64,000 nucleotides of DNA, taken from Dysosmobacter sp. Marseille-Q4140. Its GTDB lineage: Bacteria; Bacillota; Clostridia; Oscillospirales; Oscillospiraceae. The notes under the pieces were generated by a model. That model had not been told where the DNA came from and searched no databases. It worked only from the letters and a program-made list of their open reading frames with translations. The translations under genes and the position numbers were made by a program. Below are positions 8,378-16,803 of this stretch, piece by piece (the first letter of the stretch is position 1; the number at the start of each line of letters is the position of its first letter). Location: the NCBI GenBank assembly GCA_018228705.1, contig CP073694.1, positions 806,001-870,000 on the forward strand. The letters run 5' to 3'.

Positions 8378-8391
8378 GTGTCATGAAGTTT

Positions 8392-11300
8392 TTAATATCC
8401 AGTCCGAGGCAGAGGCTGGGAGGCTTTGTAAATCGTGGTCACCCATCGGGAGGTGGCCATGATCCATTGTCCATTATGGACGCCGCCGACGTCTGCCTGG
8501 TTGACCACCTGGCTGCCGCCGGTCAGCCACTTGCTGGCGATACAGTATACCACCGGCGCCTCCACCTGCCGGAAATTCGAGGGCACGATTCCGAAGGACA
8601 CCATGAACTCCGTCACCCGCTCACCGGAACCGAGGCCCAGCACTGCGGGGGACACATCCAGCACGTAGTTCTGCTGAGTGCTGAGATCATCCGCCAGTAC
8701 CCGCCAGTTGTCGCCGCTGTAGTTGGTCTTGTAAACGATCTTGTAGTTGCCGGGTACGTTGTAGGTTCCAGTCACGATTTTGTTCAGCGCCGCAAAGGTA
8801 GGCAAGGTGTCTCTCCAGTAGAAAGACTCCAAGGCTGTAGTGGAATTGTTGGCGATACCGGTAAAATCATACCGCAGCATCTGACCAGGGACCGCTTCCA
8901 CATATCCGGTCTTCTTGATGCTGACATTGGTATACAGGCTCTTGTTGGTCATGGCCGTCTTGACGATCTGCCCGGCAAACTCGATCTCCGCCTCAATGGG
9001 AGTCTTATCCAGCCCGTAAAAATCCGCAGAGCGGGATTCCACAATTTTATATCGGCCCAACGGCAGAGGTTTGGAAATCGCTACGCCATTCTTATCTGTA
9101 ACGATGGTATCCACCAGATTACCGGTCCGATAGTTGTAGATCTCAAATTCCGTGTTGGGGATCGGCGTCCCTGCAGGCCAGCCGTTCATGCTGTTGTAGT
9201 CCGCAGAGGTTTTTGTGATCTGGATCTGACCGGTGATGGGGGTATTCTCCCACTCCACCAGCGTCGTCTGGCCGGATCTCACATAGACTGTTTTCCGCTC
9301 GGTATCCGGCACATAGCCTTCATTTTCCAGCTCCCGCAAGTAGTAGCGGCCACTCTCCAGATCCTCGATGTAGACATAGCCTCTATCGTCGCTGGTGTAC
9401 TGGCCGATAGGCTTATTAGTGCTGTCATACAGGATGAAAGAGACACCGTAGAGTCCTTCCCCAGTGGTACTGTCCGTTTTGTGGATGAGGATGCCGGAGA
9501 TTGCACGGTTGGATACGGTCAGGATCGTGGTTTTCCCGTTCTTCACCTCAAAATAATGCGGGGTATCATCCAGTTTGAAGCCTTCCGGTGCATGGATTTC
9601 AACGCCATAATAGGCCCCGTCCTCCAAAGGCAAAAATACCCGGCCATTTTCATCGGTGGTCACAGTGTCCACCAACGAGTCATCCATCCTGCGGATCTCA
9701 AAGGTGGCATTGGCCAGACGCTTTGTCTGTTTGTCCGCATCCACCTTGACGACCTCCACACCGCCGATGGGATCATTGTAAAACGTCAACGTCTGCGTGT
9801 CTTCGGGATTAACGGTCACGGTCTGCATCTGAGTGGCCGGATCAATGGTATATCCATCAATTGTCTTGGTCTCTTTTACCACGATTGTCCCGGTGATGCC
9901 GGAGATACGGATCTCACCATTGGCATCTGTGGTGTAAAGACCCAGGCTTGAAAGATGCCCATTGGCATCATCCACATAGCTGCCATCCGCGTAGGTCAAT
10001 TCAAATTCAACACCGGCCAAAGGCTCCTTCGTCACAGAATTCAGCTTTCGGATGACAATGGTCCCGGCAAGCTCGTTCCAGAAGGTCAGGGTCTGGACCT
10101 CACCCTCCTTGATGAGGATACTCTGAGGCGTGCCATCCAGCACATATCCCTCCGCTGTTTTGGTCTCCCGCGCGGTGACGGTGGTGCCGGGCGTTAAGCC
10201 GGAAATGACCACTCTTCCATCTGCCCCGGTGGTATAGACACCGTTATTGGGGCCTACCACTGCGCCGGAAGAATCCGTCACCAGGAATTCCACGCCGGGC
10301 AGAGGCTCGTTCTTCGTCCCGGAAATGAATTTCTGGAGCACCAGAGTTGTCTGAGGCGTGTTGTAAAAATGCAAGGTCTGCGTGTCATTTGGATGAACGA
10401 CCACTGTCTGGCTTTGGGTAGCCGGATCAATGGTGTAGCCGGGGATGGTGGCAGTCTCAGTGACCACCAATGTGCCGACTACACCGGTAATCTTGATCTG
10501 ACCGTTTTTATCTGTGTAGTAGAGACCGTTGGAGGAAAGCTGCCCATACTCGTCCGCCACGAAGCTTCCGTCTGCGTATGTCACCTTGAACTCCACGCCC
10601 TCCAGCGGCTCATGGCCTGCTCCGCTGCTGTTCTTCTGAATGATCAGCGTGCCGGCAGGAGCATTTCGGAACTCCAGACGAGCGGTTTCTCCGCTTTTGA
10701 TCAGGGCAGACTGGGGAGTGCCGTCCAGGAGATAGCCTGTTTTTGCTCGAATTTCCCGTACCACCACCGTGGTTCCAGGAGTAATGCCGTCGATCAGGAT
10801 CTCGCCTGCGCTATTGGTCGTATACTTCCCGTTGGCGTTGCCGAGATAGTTTCCGGCACTGTCGGTCACCAGGAATTCCACATCAGAAAGCGGCTCATGC
10901 TTATCGTCATTGCTGACCTTCGTGATCAGCAGAGAGCCCAGAGGCGCATTGCCGAAGCGCAGCGTCACCACGTCCTGGTCCTTGCCGGAGATATAGACGG
11001 TCTGGGGTTCCGAATCAATGATATGGCCGTCCGGGCTTTCCAGTTCCTGACAGATATATATGCCCTCACGAAGTCCCGTAACAGTAAAGGAGCCATTGGC
11101 CGACGTGGTGTAGGTTCCGATCACCGTGCCGCCGGTACCGGATGTCTCGCCGCTGAGATAACGCAGTTCAAAGCGCGCTCCTTCGAGGGCGGCTCCTGTC
11201 TTTGAATCGTACTTATAAACGACCAATGCTGACAGAGGTACGTTGTCCACAACCAGTTCCTTGCTGGCGCCGCCTTCCAGATAGAATTCGTAAACGCCGT

Positions 11301-13107
11301 CCCCCTGGATGGAGAATCCTGTGCTGGGTTCCTCCTCCACCACCTTATACCATCCTCGGTTGATATCGGTGAGAACGATTTTGCCGTCAGAGTCGGTATA
11401 GTAGGTGCCCAGATCGTGCATCTCTCCGGTTTCGGTGTGATCGCTGCCATAGTAGATGTGGAAGCGTGTATCTTCCAGAGGATCTTTCGTCACCGAATTG
11501 CGCTTCAGAATGGTCAGGGAGGGTTTGACGGCGTTGAAGAACGTGACCGTCTGTGTTCCGCCCGCCTCAAGGGAAATGGTCTGGGGAATATCGCAGAGGA
11601 TCACATTCGAGGGTACGTTCACCTCTGTGATCTCATAGCTGCCCACAGGCACCTCCAGGAAAATACGGCCCTGCTCGTCCGTGGTGGCGGAGGTGGAGTA
11701 GTCGCCATCGATCTGTTCAATTTTGTAGGTCACACCCTCGATGGGGCTGTTATCGGCAATGTTTTTCTTCAAAATCTCAAGGCCCGGTTTCTGGTAGTCC
11801 TGGAACCGGGCTTCCGTGGTCTTTCCGGGTCGGAGTGCCACAGTCTGCTCGGTATGGCAGAGAACGTAAGGCGACGGAACCGATTCCTCGCGCAGAACGT
11901 AAACACCGGCGGGCAGAGATTCCAGCGTGGCTGTTCCGTCTTTTCCTGTGGACACGGAGGTAGAATAGCTGCCGGTTACGGATTTGACAGAAATCACCGT
12001 ATTGGGGACTGGTTCTCCGGAAAGTGCGTCCGTTTTGATGATTTCCAAATTAGGGAGTTCCTCATCCTCCGCTGTGACAGTGTACTGCTTGTCTCCATCG
12101 GTGACATCCACATAGACACTGTGGGGCGTAGGGTCCAGCGCGAAGCCCTCCGGAGCCTCTCGCTCCACGAAGGTCCACAGTCCCTTGGTAACATCGTTTA
12201 CCTCGATGATTCCCCCATTGGACGTCACATCGCTGCCAACGATCTGACCGTCCCGATAGATGTTATAGACGGCGCCATCCAGGCCCCGGTCTGTTCCTGC
12301 CTGCACCTTCTTAAAGGTGATGTCGCCATCCCCAGCGACCGGGGGATCGTCAGGGTCACCAGGCTGTGGGTTATCATTGGTAATTACTTTTCGTGTAGAA
12401 TGATAAGCCGCAAATGCCTGTCGGCCGGAGACGCTGGAGGTTGCCAGGACCGCCCATTTGGAGCTGTTATCCTCCACAATGGAGGCCTGGATACCTTGTT
12501 CAGCGTATTCCTCTACCTGTGCCTGCAATTCCGCATCCTCGTTGGCTTTCTGACCCAGGAGCCAGTTGTAATACCCCACATACTGGTCGTAGGTATCCTG
12601 ATTGGCGAAGCCGCCGGCATCGATGTCGCCGGAAGGGTCACCGCCCGCGGACTTGTCGCTCTGGTTGTCCCAGATATAAGTCTGCAACGCCATGAACAGA
12701 CTGCCGGGGATCTCGCCGGTGTAGTCCGCAATATAGGACATCATCCACTTGACGTTCTCCTGCGTGACCGCATCCATCTCACCAAGGCCAGTCTTGGCGA
12801 CCATTTCACTCCAGAGCGCATCAGCGTCTGTGCCGGTGGCAGAGCGGTAGGTATAAGACTTGAGGAAGGACTCCGTTCCATAACGATAGGAATAACCAAG
12901 GTCCATACAATAGAGCTGTCTGCCTGCTGCGGTAGGCGGCCGGTAGCTGTATGTCTGGCCGGATGCGGTCAGGCGGGTCGTCCAGAGGTTTGGGTCCGTC
13001 ACCGGCGTGATCCCAACGCCGGTGGACTCTGCTGCAAAAGCCGCTGTTGGGAACAGTGACAAAATAGTCAGCAGGGTCAGAAAAAGGGATACGAGTTTCT
13101 TTTTCAT
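8392..13107 (-). CDS. giant thioester / Cna_B (SpaA-like) surface adhesin
   Basis: A 1571-residue secreted protein. Residues 1-26 are a signal peptide (MKKKLVSLFLTLLTILSLF ... AFAA). Residues about 40-215 look like a thioester domain, with candidate Cys67 (QLYCMDLG) and Gln142 (MALQTYIWDN). From residue 261 there are twelve SpaA/Cna_B-type repeats, each opening with a pattern like LxIxK...PLxGVEFxxT, which usually form internal isopeptide bonds. A different C-terminal domain follows and the chain ends in LPRTGY. That is a sortase motif without the usual hydrophobic and charged tail. A sortase is encoded nearby (15933-16730). Expected role: covalent attachment to host or partner cell surfaces during mating or colonisation. 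Start at ATG 13107 with an AAAGG site; longer frames lack one. Confidence 0.9.
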   Translation of the reverse strand: MKKKLVSLFLTLLTILSLFPTAAFAAESTGVGITPVTDPNLWTTRLTASGQTYSYRPPTAAGRQLYCMDLGYSYRYGTESFLKSYTYRSATGTDADALWSEMVAKTGLGEMDAVTQENVKWMMSYIADYTGEIPGSLFMALQTYIWDNQSDKSAGGDPSGDIDAGGFANQDTYDQYVGYYNWLLGQKANEDAELQAQVEEYAEQGIQASIVEDNSSKWAVLATSSVSGRQAFAAYHSTRKVITNDNPQPGDPDDPPVAGDGDITFKKVQAGTDRGLDGAVYNIYRDGQIVGSDVTSNGGIIEVNDVTKGLWTFVEREAPEGFALDPTPHSVYVDVTDGDKQYTVTAEDEELPNLEIIKTDALSGEPVPNTVISVKSVTGSYSTSVSTGKDGTATLESLPAGVYVLREESVPSPYVLCHTEQTVALRPGKTTEARFQDYQKPGLEILKKNIADNSPIEGVTYKIEQIDGDYSTSATTDEQGRIFLEVPVGSYEITEVNVPSNVILCDIPQTISLEAGGTQTVTFFNAVKPSLTILKRNSVTKDPLEDTRFHIYYGSDHTETGEMHDLGTYYTDSDGKIVLTDINRGWYKVVEEEPSTGFSIQGDGVYEFYLEGGASKELVVDNVPLSALVVYKYDSKTGAALEGARFELRYLSGETSGTGGTVIGTYTTSANGSFTVTGLREGIYICQELESPDGHIIDSEPQTVYISGKDQDVVTLRFGNAPLGSLLITKVSNDDKHEPLSDVEFLVTDSAGNYLGNANGKYTTNSAGEILIDGITPGTTVVVREIRAKTGYLLDGTPQSALIKSGETARLEFRNAPAGTLIIQKNSSGAGHEPLEGVEFKVTYADGSFVADEYGQLSSNGLYYTDKNGQIKITGVVGTLVVTETATIPGYTIDPATQSQTVVVHPNDTQTLHFYNTPQTTLVLQKFISGTKNEPLPGVEFLVTDSSGAVVGPNNGVYTTGADGRVVISGLTPGTTVTARETKTAEGYVLDGTPQSILIKEGEVQTLTFWNELAGTIVIRKLNSVTKEPLAGVEFELTYADGSYVDDANGHLSSLGLYTTDANGEIRISGITGTIVVKETKTIDGYTIDPATQMQTVTVNPEDTQTLTFYNDPIGGVEVVKVDADKQTKRLANATFEIRRMDDSLVDTVTTDENGRVFLPLEDGAYYGVEIHAPEGFKLDDTPHYFEVKNGKTTILTVSNRAISGILIHKTDSTTGEGLYGVSFILYDSTNKPIGQYTSDDRGYVYIEDLESGRYYLRELENEGYVPDTERKTVYVRSGQTTLVEWENTPITGQIQITKTSADYNSMNGWPAGTPIPNTEFEIYNYRTGNLVDTIVTDKNGVAISKPLPLGRYKIVESRSADFYGLDKTPIEAEIEFAGQIVKTAMTNKSLYTNVSIKKTGYVEAVPGQMLRYDFTGIANNSTTALESFYWRDTLPTFAALNKIVTGTYNVPGNYKIVYKTNYSGDNWRVLADDLSTQQNYVLDVSPAVLGLGSGERVTEFMVSFGIVPSNFRQVEAPVVYCIASKWLTGGSQVVNQADVGGVHNGQWIMATSRWVTTIYKASQPLPRTGY
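9766..10350 (-). repeat. adhesin two-domain super-repeat, copy 2
   Basis: 585 bp coding for Cna_B repeats 8 and 9. At protein level it closely matches repeats 6 and 7 (10351-10938): both contain VEFLVTDSxG, LDGTPQS, VEFxxTYADGS and GYTIDPATQ at corresponding places. This shows duplication of a two-domain unit rather than of single domains. Confidence 0.8.
10351..10938 (-). repeat. adhesin two-domain super-repeat, copy 1
   Basis: 588 bp coding for Cna_B repeats 6 and 7, the partner of 9766-10350. The pair lies head to tail without a gap, an A-B-A-B arrangement, and is a likely site of length variation by recombination. Confidence 0.8.
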
Positions 13108-13202
13108 AAGTGCCCTTTCCGCACGTGACAGGCGGGCAGCCCACTCGAAAGGCCGCTGCATCCCCCCTGTCACGGCCTATAAAAAATTTCGAGTGAATTG
13201 GA

Positions 13203-13235
13203 ACACAAAAAAGAGCCGTCCCTTATTGGGACGGC
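13203..13235 (-). terminator. leftward terminator upstream of the adhesin gene
   Basis: Stem GCCGTCCC / GGGACGGC with a 5-base loop; on the minus strand it is followed by TCTTTTTT. It lies about 100 bases before the adhesin start, so leftward read-through from the hepT side should stop here. Either the adhesin has its own promoter between 13107 and 13203 or this acts as an attenuator; I could not find a convincing promoter there. Confidence 0.7.
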
Positions 13236-13269
13236 ATTGAAAAGCACGCACAGGATGTGCGGCTCCGCA

Positions 13270-13298
13270 TTGTTTCTTGCTGACTGCTGTGGTAGAAT
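13270..13298 (+). promoter_or_regulatory. promoter of the rightward gene at 13332
   Basis: TTGTTT at 13270-13275 and TAGAAT at 13293-13298 with a 17-base spacer. An AGGAGG site follows at 13321, six bases before the ATG at 13332. Confidence 0.65.
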
Positions 13299-13331
13299 GG
13301 AGGTCGATTTCAGTCGAATCAGGAGGCATCC

Positions 13332-13997
13332 ATGTTCAATTTCTCCCCCATGAAAGATCTGTGGGAAAGCCCGCTTCCCCCCATGGCACTGACAGACTAT
13401 GAAACGTTTTCTAAATTTCAAAACCAGGCGCTTCATCGCTGCCGGGATTCCGGACGAAATTTCGATGTGTTCCTGGATTGGGCGATCCGTGCATTGGCCG
13501 GTAGCATGGCTGCTGACAGCGCATCCAGGATCTTTTTACCCAAAACAAAAACGGCACCTTTTTCCCTTGATGAGTTGATCCCCATCTCGGATTTTCAGCC
13601 CGTGGGAAAGAAACAAGTCAATCTGAAAAACAGTTATGTGATTGCTCCAGTCTGGAACAACACCGATTTGGCGGAGGCTGTGGAGGCTTTTGCCGACAGC
13701 GATTTTGAGGATGCACAGATCGATCAGGTGTTCAGCGGCGCCTTTATTGCAGAGCTGAACCTCGCTATCATTGATTCTCCATCCGATGTGGATGTCCCCT
13801 ATATCCTGTCCATATGGAAAAGAGGTAGTATCCAGATGGATGTCTATACTCTGAAGGATTTGGCCCAGGGTCTGCGAACAGATGGAGATTACTGGTTTCT
13901 GCAAACCGACGAGGATGAAGAGCAAATTCCCGTACTGGAGCCTCGCATGGCAGCTCTTTATAACTGCGGACTCAACCGATACTGCAAAGATTCATGA
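13332..13997 (+). CDS. hypothetical soluble protein, monocistronic
   Basis: A 221-residue acidic protein with no signal peptide or membrane segment. I recognise no domain. A central SYVIAPVWNNTDLAEAVEAF segment and an acidic patch (QTDEDEEQIPVLEP) stand out. It is transcribed against the ICE, from its own promoter and with its own terminator (14011-14034), between the adhesin and the hepT-mntA pair. This isolation suggests a moron-like cargo gene with constitutive expression. Function unknown. Confidence 0.65.
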   Translation: MFNFSPMKDLWESPLPPMALTDYETFSKFQNQALHRCRDSGRNFDVFLDWAIRALAGSMAADSASRIFLPKTKTAPFSLDELIPISDFQPVGKKQVNLKNSYVIAPVWNNTDLAEAVEAFADSDFEDAQIDQVFSGAFIAELNLAIIDSPSDVDVPYILSIWKRGSIQMDVYTLKDLAQGLRTDGDYWFLQTDEDEEQIPVLEPRMAALYNCGLNRYCKDS

Positions 13998-14010
13998 TTT
14001 TTGAATCAAA

Positions 14011-14034
14011 GGGAGCAGGCTTCTGCCTGCTCCC
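14011..14034 (+). terminator. terminator after the 13332 gene
   Basis: Stem GGGAGCAGGC / GCCTGCTCCC, loop TTCT, followed by TCTTATTC. It lies between the stop at 13997 and the convergent hepT stop, so it may serve both strands. Confidence 0.75.
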
Positions 14035-14036
14035 TC

Positions 14037-14378
14037 TTATTCTTCAAGCTGTTCTTCACAAAACTGTTTTAAGGTGGGAATGTCCACAATCGCAGTCTCC
14101 CAAATGATTTGGCGGTCCATGCTGCCATAGCTGTGTGCCACCATATTCCGCATTCCTTTGATTGGTCCCCATTGAACACGGTTGCTGGTCTTCTTCCGAT
14201 ATTCTTCAGACAGGCCTCCGCTCAACTCTCCGATTTGCAGAATGCTGAACGAAATCGAACGTTGGAAATCCTCATCCTGATCAAAAATCTCAAAGCTGTT
14301 TCCATACCGCTGAACTGTCTTCTCAATAGCTCTGCAGTAATCCAAAATGTGCTGGATACGCTGTAAGTCAGGCAGCAT
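14037..14378 (-). CDS. hepT: HEPN toxin of HepT/MntA module
   Basis: A 113-residue helical HEPN protein. The motif RNMVAHSY (Arg77, His82, Tyr84) is the R-x4-H-x-Y signature of HepT RNase toxins, in which the Tyr is the site of AMP modification by the partner MntA. It overlaps the mntA stop by 11 bases, so the two are coupled. In this ICE it probably acts as a stabilisation or defence toxin (established for the family, inferred here). Confidence 0.88.
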   Translation of the reverse strand: MLPDLQRIQHILDYCRAIEKTVQRYGNSFEIFDQDEDFQRSISFSILQIGELSGGLSEEYRKKTSNRVQWGPIKGMRNMVAHSYGSMDRQIIWETAIVDIPTLKQFCEEQLEE

Positions 14379-14694
14379 CGAATATACTCACCCTTTCCTG
14401 ATTGATGGTCTCCCGGAATTGCAGGTCACCCTGCATTTGAGTCTTTTGTTCCAGGGAACTGACTGTAATGAGATCAATGGGCTTATGCAGCGCATTTTCC
14501 AGATCACAGTATAGCGCCCCCAGTGCAAACAGGCTCTTTAGCTCGGTACCGGAGGTATCAATCAGCAAGTCAATATCGCTGCTCTCCGTGGCAGTTCCTC
14601 TGGCGTAGGACCCAAAGAGGTAGACCGCCTTCAGGTGATACTTGTTTGCAATCGGCGCAACGATTTGGCGGATTTCATCGACATGATAGACCAC
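14368..14694 (-). CDS. mntA: MntA-type nucleotidyltransferase antitoxin
   Basis: A 108-residue minimal nucleotidyltransferase. GSYARGTATESSDID gives the exact G-S-x10-D-x-D signature (Gly28-Ser29, Asp40, Asp42). MntA antitoxins neutralise HepT by adding AMP to the Tyr of R-x4-H-x-Y. The start is GTG at 14694, chosen for its GGAGGT site eight bases upstream; the longer frame upstream has no site. It is co-transcribed with hepT. Confidence 0.88.
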   Translation of the reverse strand: MVYHVDEIRQIVAPIANKYHLKAVYLFGSYARGTATESSDIDLLIDTSGTELKSLFALGALYCDLENALHKPIDLITVSSLEQKTQMQGDLQFRETINQERVSIFDAA

Positions 14695-14765
14695 CTTTGA
14701 CCACCTCCTCTTTTTTATATTATACCCACCAATCCATGCGCTGTCTATGCTTTTCCAACATTCAG

Positions 14766-15539
14766 TCAGGAGATGGCCTGTCCATCCACCCAGGAGATTG
14801 TATAGCCATTGGGGCAGAATTCCTGCACACAATACCAGCACGGCTCTCCTGCGGCATTTGTTCCCTCGGCAATTCCGACCCCCACCATATATACCGTATC
14901 GCTCAGCATGTGATCCAGGTGCCCCTGCGAGGCAGCCCAATCATCCACTGCCGCTTCCGCAAGCGTTTTTCCAATGGCTGTCAACCATTCCTGATTGATC
15001 CGGTGAATGTTCTCCGTGGTCTGACTGCAGTCTGTCACAGTGTAGTATTTCGTTCCGTCTGGTCTCACATGAGAATAGCATCCTGTAGCAGCCATTTCCT
15101 CTGCACGAACCTGTGCAGCCTGCATCAGGAGGTCGTCGGTTCCCAATGCATCCAAGCCATGTTCCTTCCGAAGAACATTGGTGAGGTCCACAATTTCCTG
15201 TTTCACCGTATCCAGATCCTTCGTGTTCGCGGATGCAGCATCAGGTGCAGCCGGCTCTGGGGATGTCGGAGGTTCACCTGTATAGTCCGCATCGCTATCT
15301 ACCTGAACTCCGTTCTGCCAATAGACGTTGAAGCCCACCTCCTTTCCGATGTCCCGGAGCTTGACATAGTTGTTGCCGTTGATGTTATACGCCTCCATCT
15401 CCACCTGCTGTCCATCTACGAAGATGGGCTGCCAAGTGGGCTGGGCCACGATTCCCGCGGCATAGGCGCCGCCGCACAGGGCTGCTCCCGCTGCCATACC
15501 CGTCAACAGCAGGCCAATGTTTTTCCCTCTGTTCTTCAT
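14766..15539 (-). CDS. secreted CAP (SCP/PR-1) domain protein
   Basis: A 257-residue exported protein: signal peptide (NIGLLLTGMAAGAALCGGAYA), a short stalk-like copper-amine-oxidase-N-type unit (VEMEAYNINGNNYVKLRDIG), a Pro/Ala linker, then a CAP domain from about residue 105. CAP hallmarks: LTNVLRKEHGL, a His in CYSHVRPDGT, TENI, and GHLDHMLSD near the end. Such proteins are extracellular; the activity is unknown. The upstream small gene ends in AGGAGGTAA, which supplies the ribosome site. Confidence 0.82.
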   Translation of the reverse strand: MKNRGKNIGLLLTGMAAGAALCGGAYAAGIVAQPTWQPIFVDGQQVEMEAYNINGNNYVKLRDIGKEVGFNVYWQNGVQVDSDADYTGEPPTSPEPAAPDAASANTKDLDTVKQEIVDLTNVLRKEHGLDALGTDDLLMQAAQVRAEEMAATGCYSHVRPDGTKYYTVTDCSQTTENIHRINQEWLTAIGKTLAEAAVDDWAASQGHLDHMLSDTVYMVGVGIAEGTNAAGEPCWYCVQEFCPNGYTISWVDGQAIS

Positions 15540-15542
15540 CGC

Positions 15543-15836
15543 TTACCTCCTCATCTTGAACTTGGGCCAGTACCTGGCCGCTTTCCCGACGCGGTGATCT
15601 TTTGTAGCAGACACCCGCCACAGGCCGTGGGTCTGATAGGCGGAGCAGACCACCTGTTTCAGCAGTTCATCCGCCTGTACATAAGTTGCGGTTTTGAGGC
15701 TGCCGCTATCAGCAATTATTGGCCTGCCGCTCTCTATTCGCCTCCTACCCGCAGCATCCAAATAGATTCGGCCTGCCGGGATTGACAGATCCAGATCCGC
15801 ATCGGGATGGGCTTCAAGGAACTCGCGGACCGTCAT
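15543..15836 (-). CDS. small hypothetical protein
   Basis: A 97-residue basic protein with no signal peptide and no recognised motif; Arg and Lys cluster at the C-terminus (RYWPKFKMRR). It ends three bases before the CAP gene start and its last codons form that gene's Shine-Dalgarno, which supports it being translated. The opening (MTVREFLEAHPDADLDLSIPA) resembles short ICE proteins of the anti-restriction block, but this is weak. Confidence 0.5.
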   Translation of the reverse strand: MTVREFLEAHPDADLDLSIPAGRIYLDAAGRRRIESGRPIIADSGSLKTATYVQADELLKQVVCSAYQTHGLWRVSATKDHRVGKAARYWPKFKMRR

Positions 15837-15932
15837 GCCGGTCCTTTTGTCCTTTCATCATATCGAAGAATGAGGAGGAAAGCCATTGATGATTGTGGAA
15901 AAACAAAGCCTGAAAATGAAGCAGGTTGACCA

Positions 15933-16730
15933 TCACACTTCCACCGCCCGGACACACCAGCGATATGCACTTTGATTCCGGACGCAGGTATAGAGGGTCA
16001 GGCAGTTTTCCGTGGTCGGCGTGAGGCTGCTCCGATCCGTTTCAGAGACCTTCTCCACAGAAGTCACCCGATAGGTTCGGGTGCCCAGCTTTGTGGTGTA
16101 CTGGATCTTGTCCCCGATGTCCAGTGTATGAATCTCTCCAAAATAGTCATTGACGCCTCGGTTATGTGCTGCCAGCGCCGTATTTCCGCTCCAAATAGAA
16201 GTTTCCTCGAAGTGTCCAACACCCTTGCGGAGCGTAGCGCTGTCTGTTCCCTGATAGACCTTTACCGAGAGATCAAGGGCAGGGATCTTCAGTGTTGCGA
16301 GATACCCACCGGAATAATAGAGATCTTTCGTCACCTCGGTATAGCCGACGGTGCCGGAGGACGAAGAGCTGCCGGAGGAGGGCGAACTGGTGACGGGAGT
16401 CCCAGGTGTGACAATCACCGCAGATCCCCCGTTGATGACGGCACCGGTGGCTGCCATACTGCCGGGAGCCAGATTGGGCGTCAGGTACGTGCCGGTGTTG
16501 GGGGTATAGGCGCTGGGGCTGCCGAACGTGGGTGGAATCACCGCCGCATTCTTGCTGCGGTCTTCATTGACCGCGGCGCCTCCATCTGCCGTGATCACAG
16601 GTTCAATGGACGTGGGCTTTCCATAGTCAGGGTCGCCGGGGGCGTCGATAGTGTATTCCAGGGCGCCGGCCTGGATGGTCATGCCTGCCATCAGGCAGAC
16701 AGTGAGCAAGACGCTCCATACTTTTTTCAT
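15933..16730 (-). CDS. sortase (class D-like) of the ICE
   Basis: A 265-residue exported transpeptidase. It has a signal peptide (MKKVWSVLLTVCLMAGMTI), a long Ser/Gly-rich linker (residues about 55-130) and a sortase domain. Catalytic residues: His in TALAAHNRGVNDYFG, Cys in CLTLYTCVRNQSAYR and Arg in YRWCVRAVEV. It would anchor LPxTG proteins; the ICE adhesin ending in LPRTGY is the obvious substrate. Own AAAGGAG site at 16730. Confidence 0.87.
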   Translation of the reverse strand: MKKVWSVLLTVCLMAGMTIQAGALEYTIDAPGDPDYGKPTSIEPVITADGGAAVNEDRSKNAAVIPPTFGSPSAYTPNTGTYLTPNLAPGSMAATGAVINGGSAVIVTPGTPVTSSPSSGSSSSSGTVGYTEVTKDLYYSGGYLATLKIPALDLSVKVYQGTDSATLRKGVGHFEETSIWSGNTALAAHNRGVNDYFGEIHTLDIGDKIQYTTKLGTRTYRVTSVEKVSETDRSSLTPTTENCLTLYTCVRNQSAYRWCVRAVEV

Positions 16731-16803
16731 ACGTTCTCCTTTCTGTTCCAGTTTGGAACTCTGTTTTCCTGTTCAGCTTCTGAGACGCTGATTTGACGTT
16801 TAC

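Noticed and set aside
8206..9951. Long rightward frame inside the adhesin gene
   Set aside because: Antisense shadow of the repeat-rich adhesin; no start site or domain.
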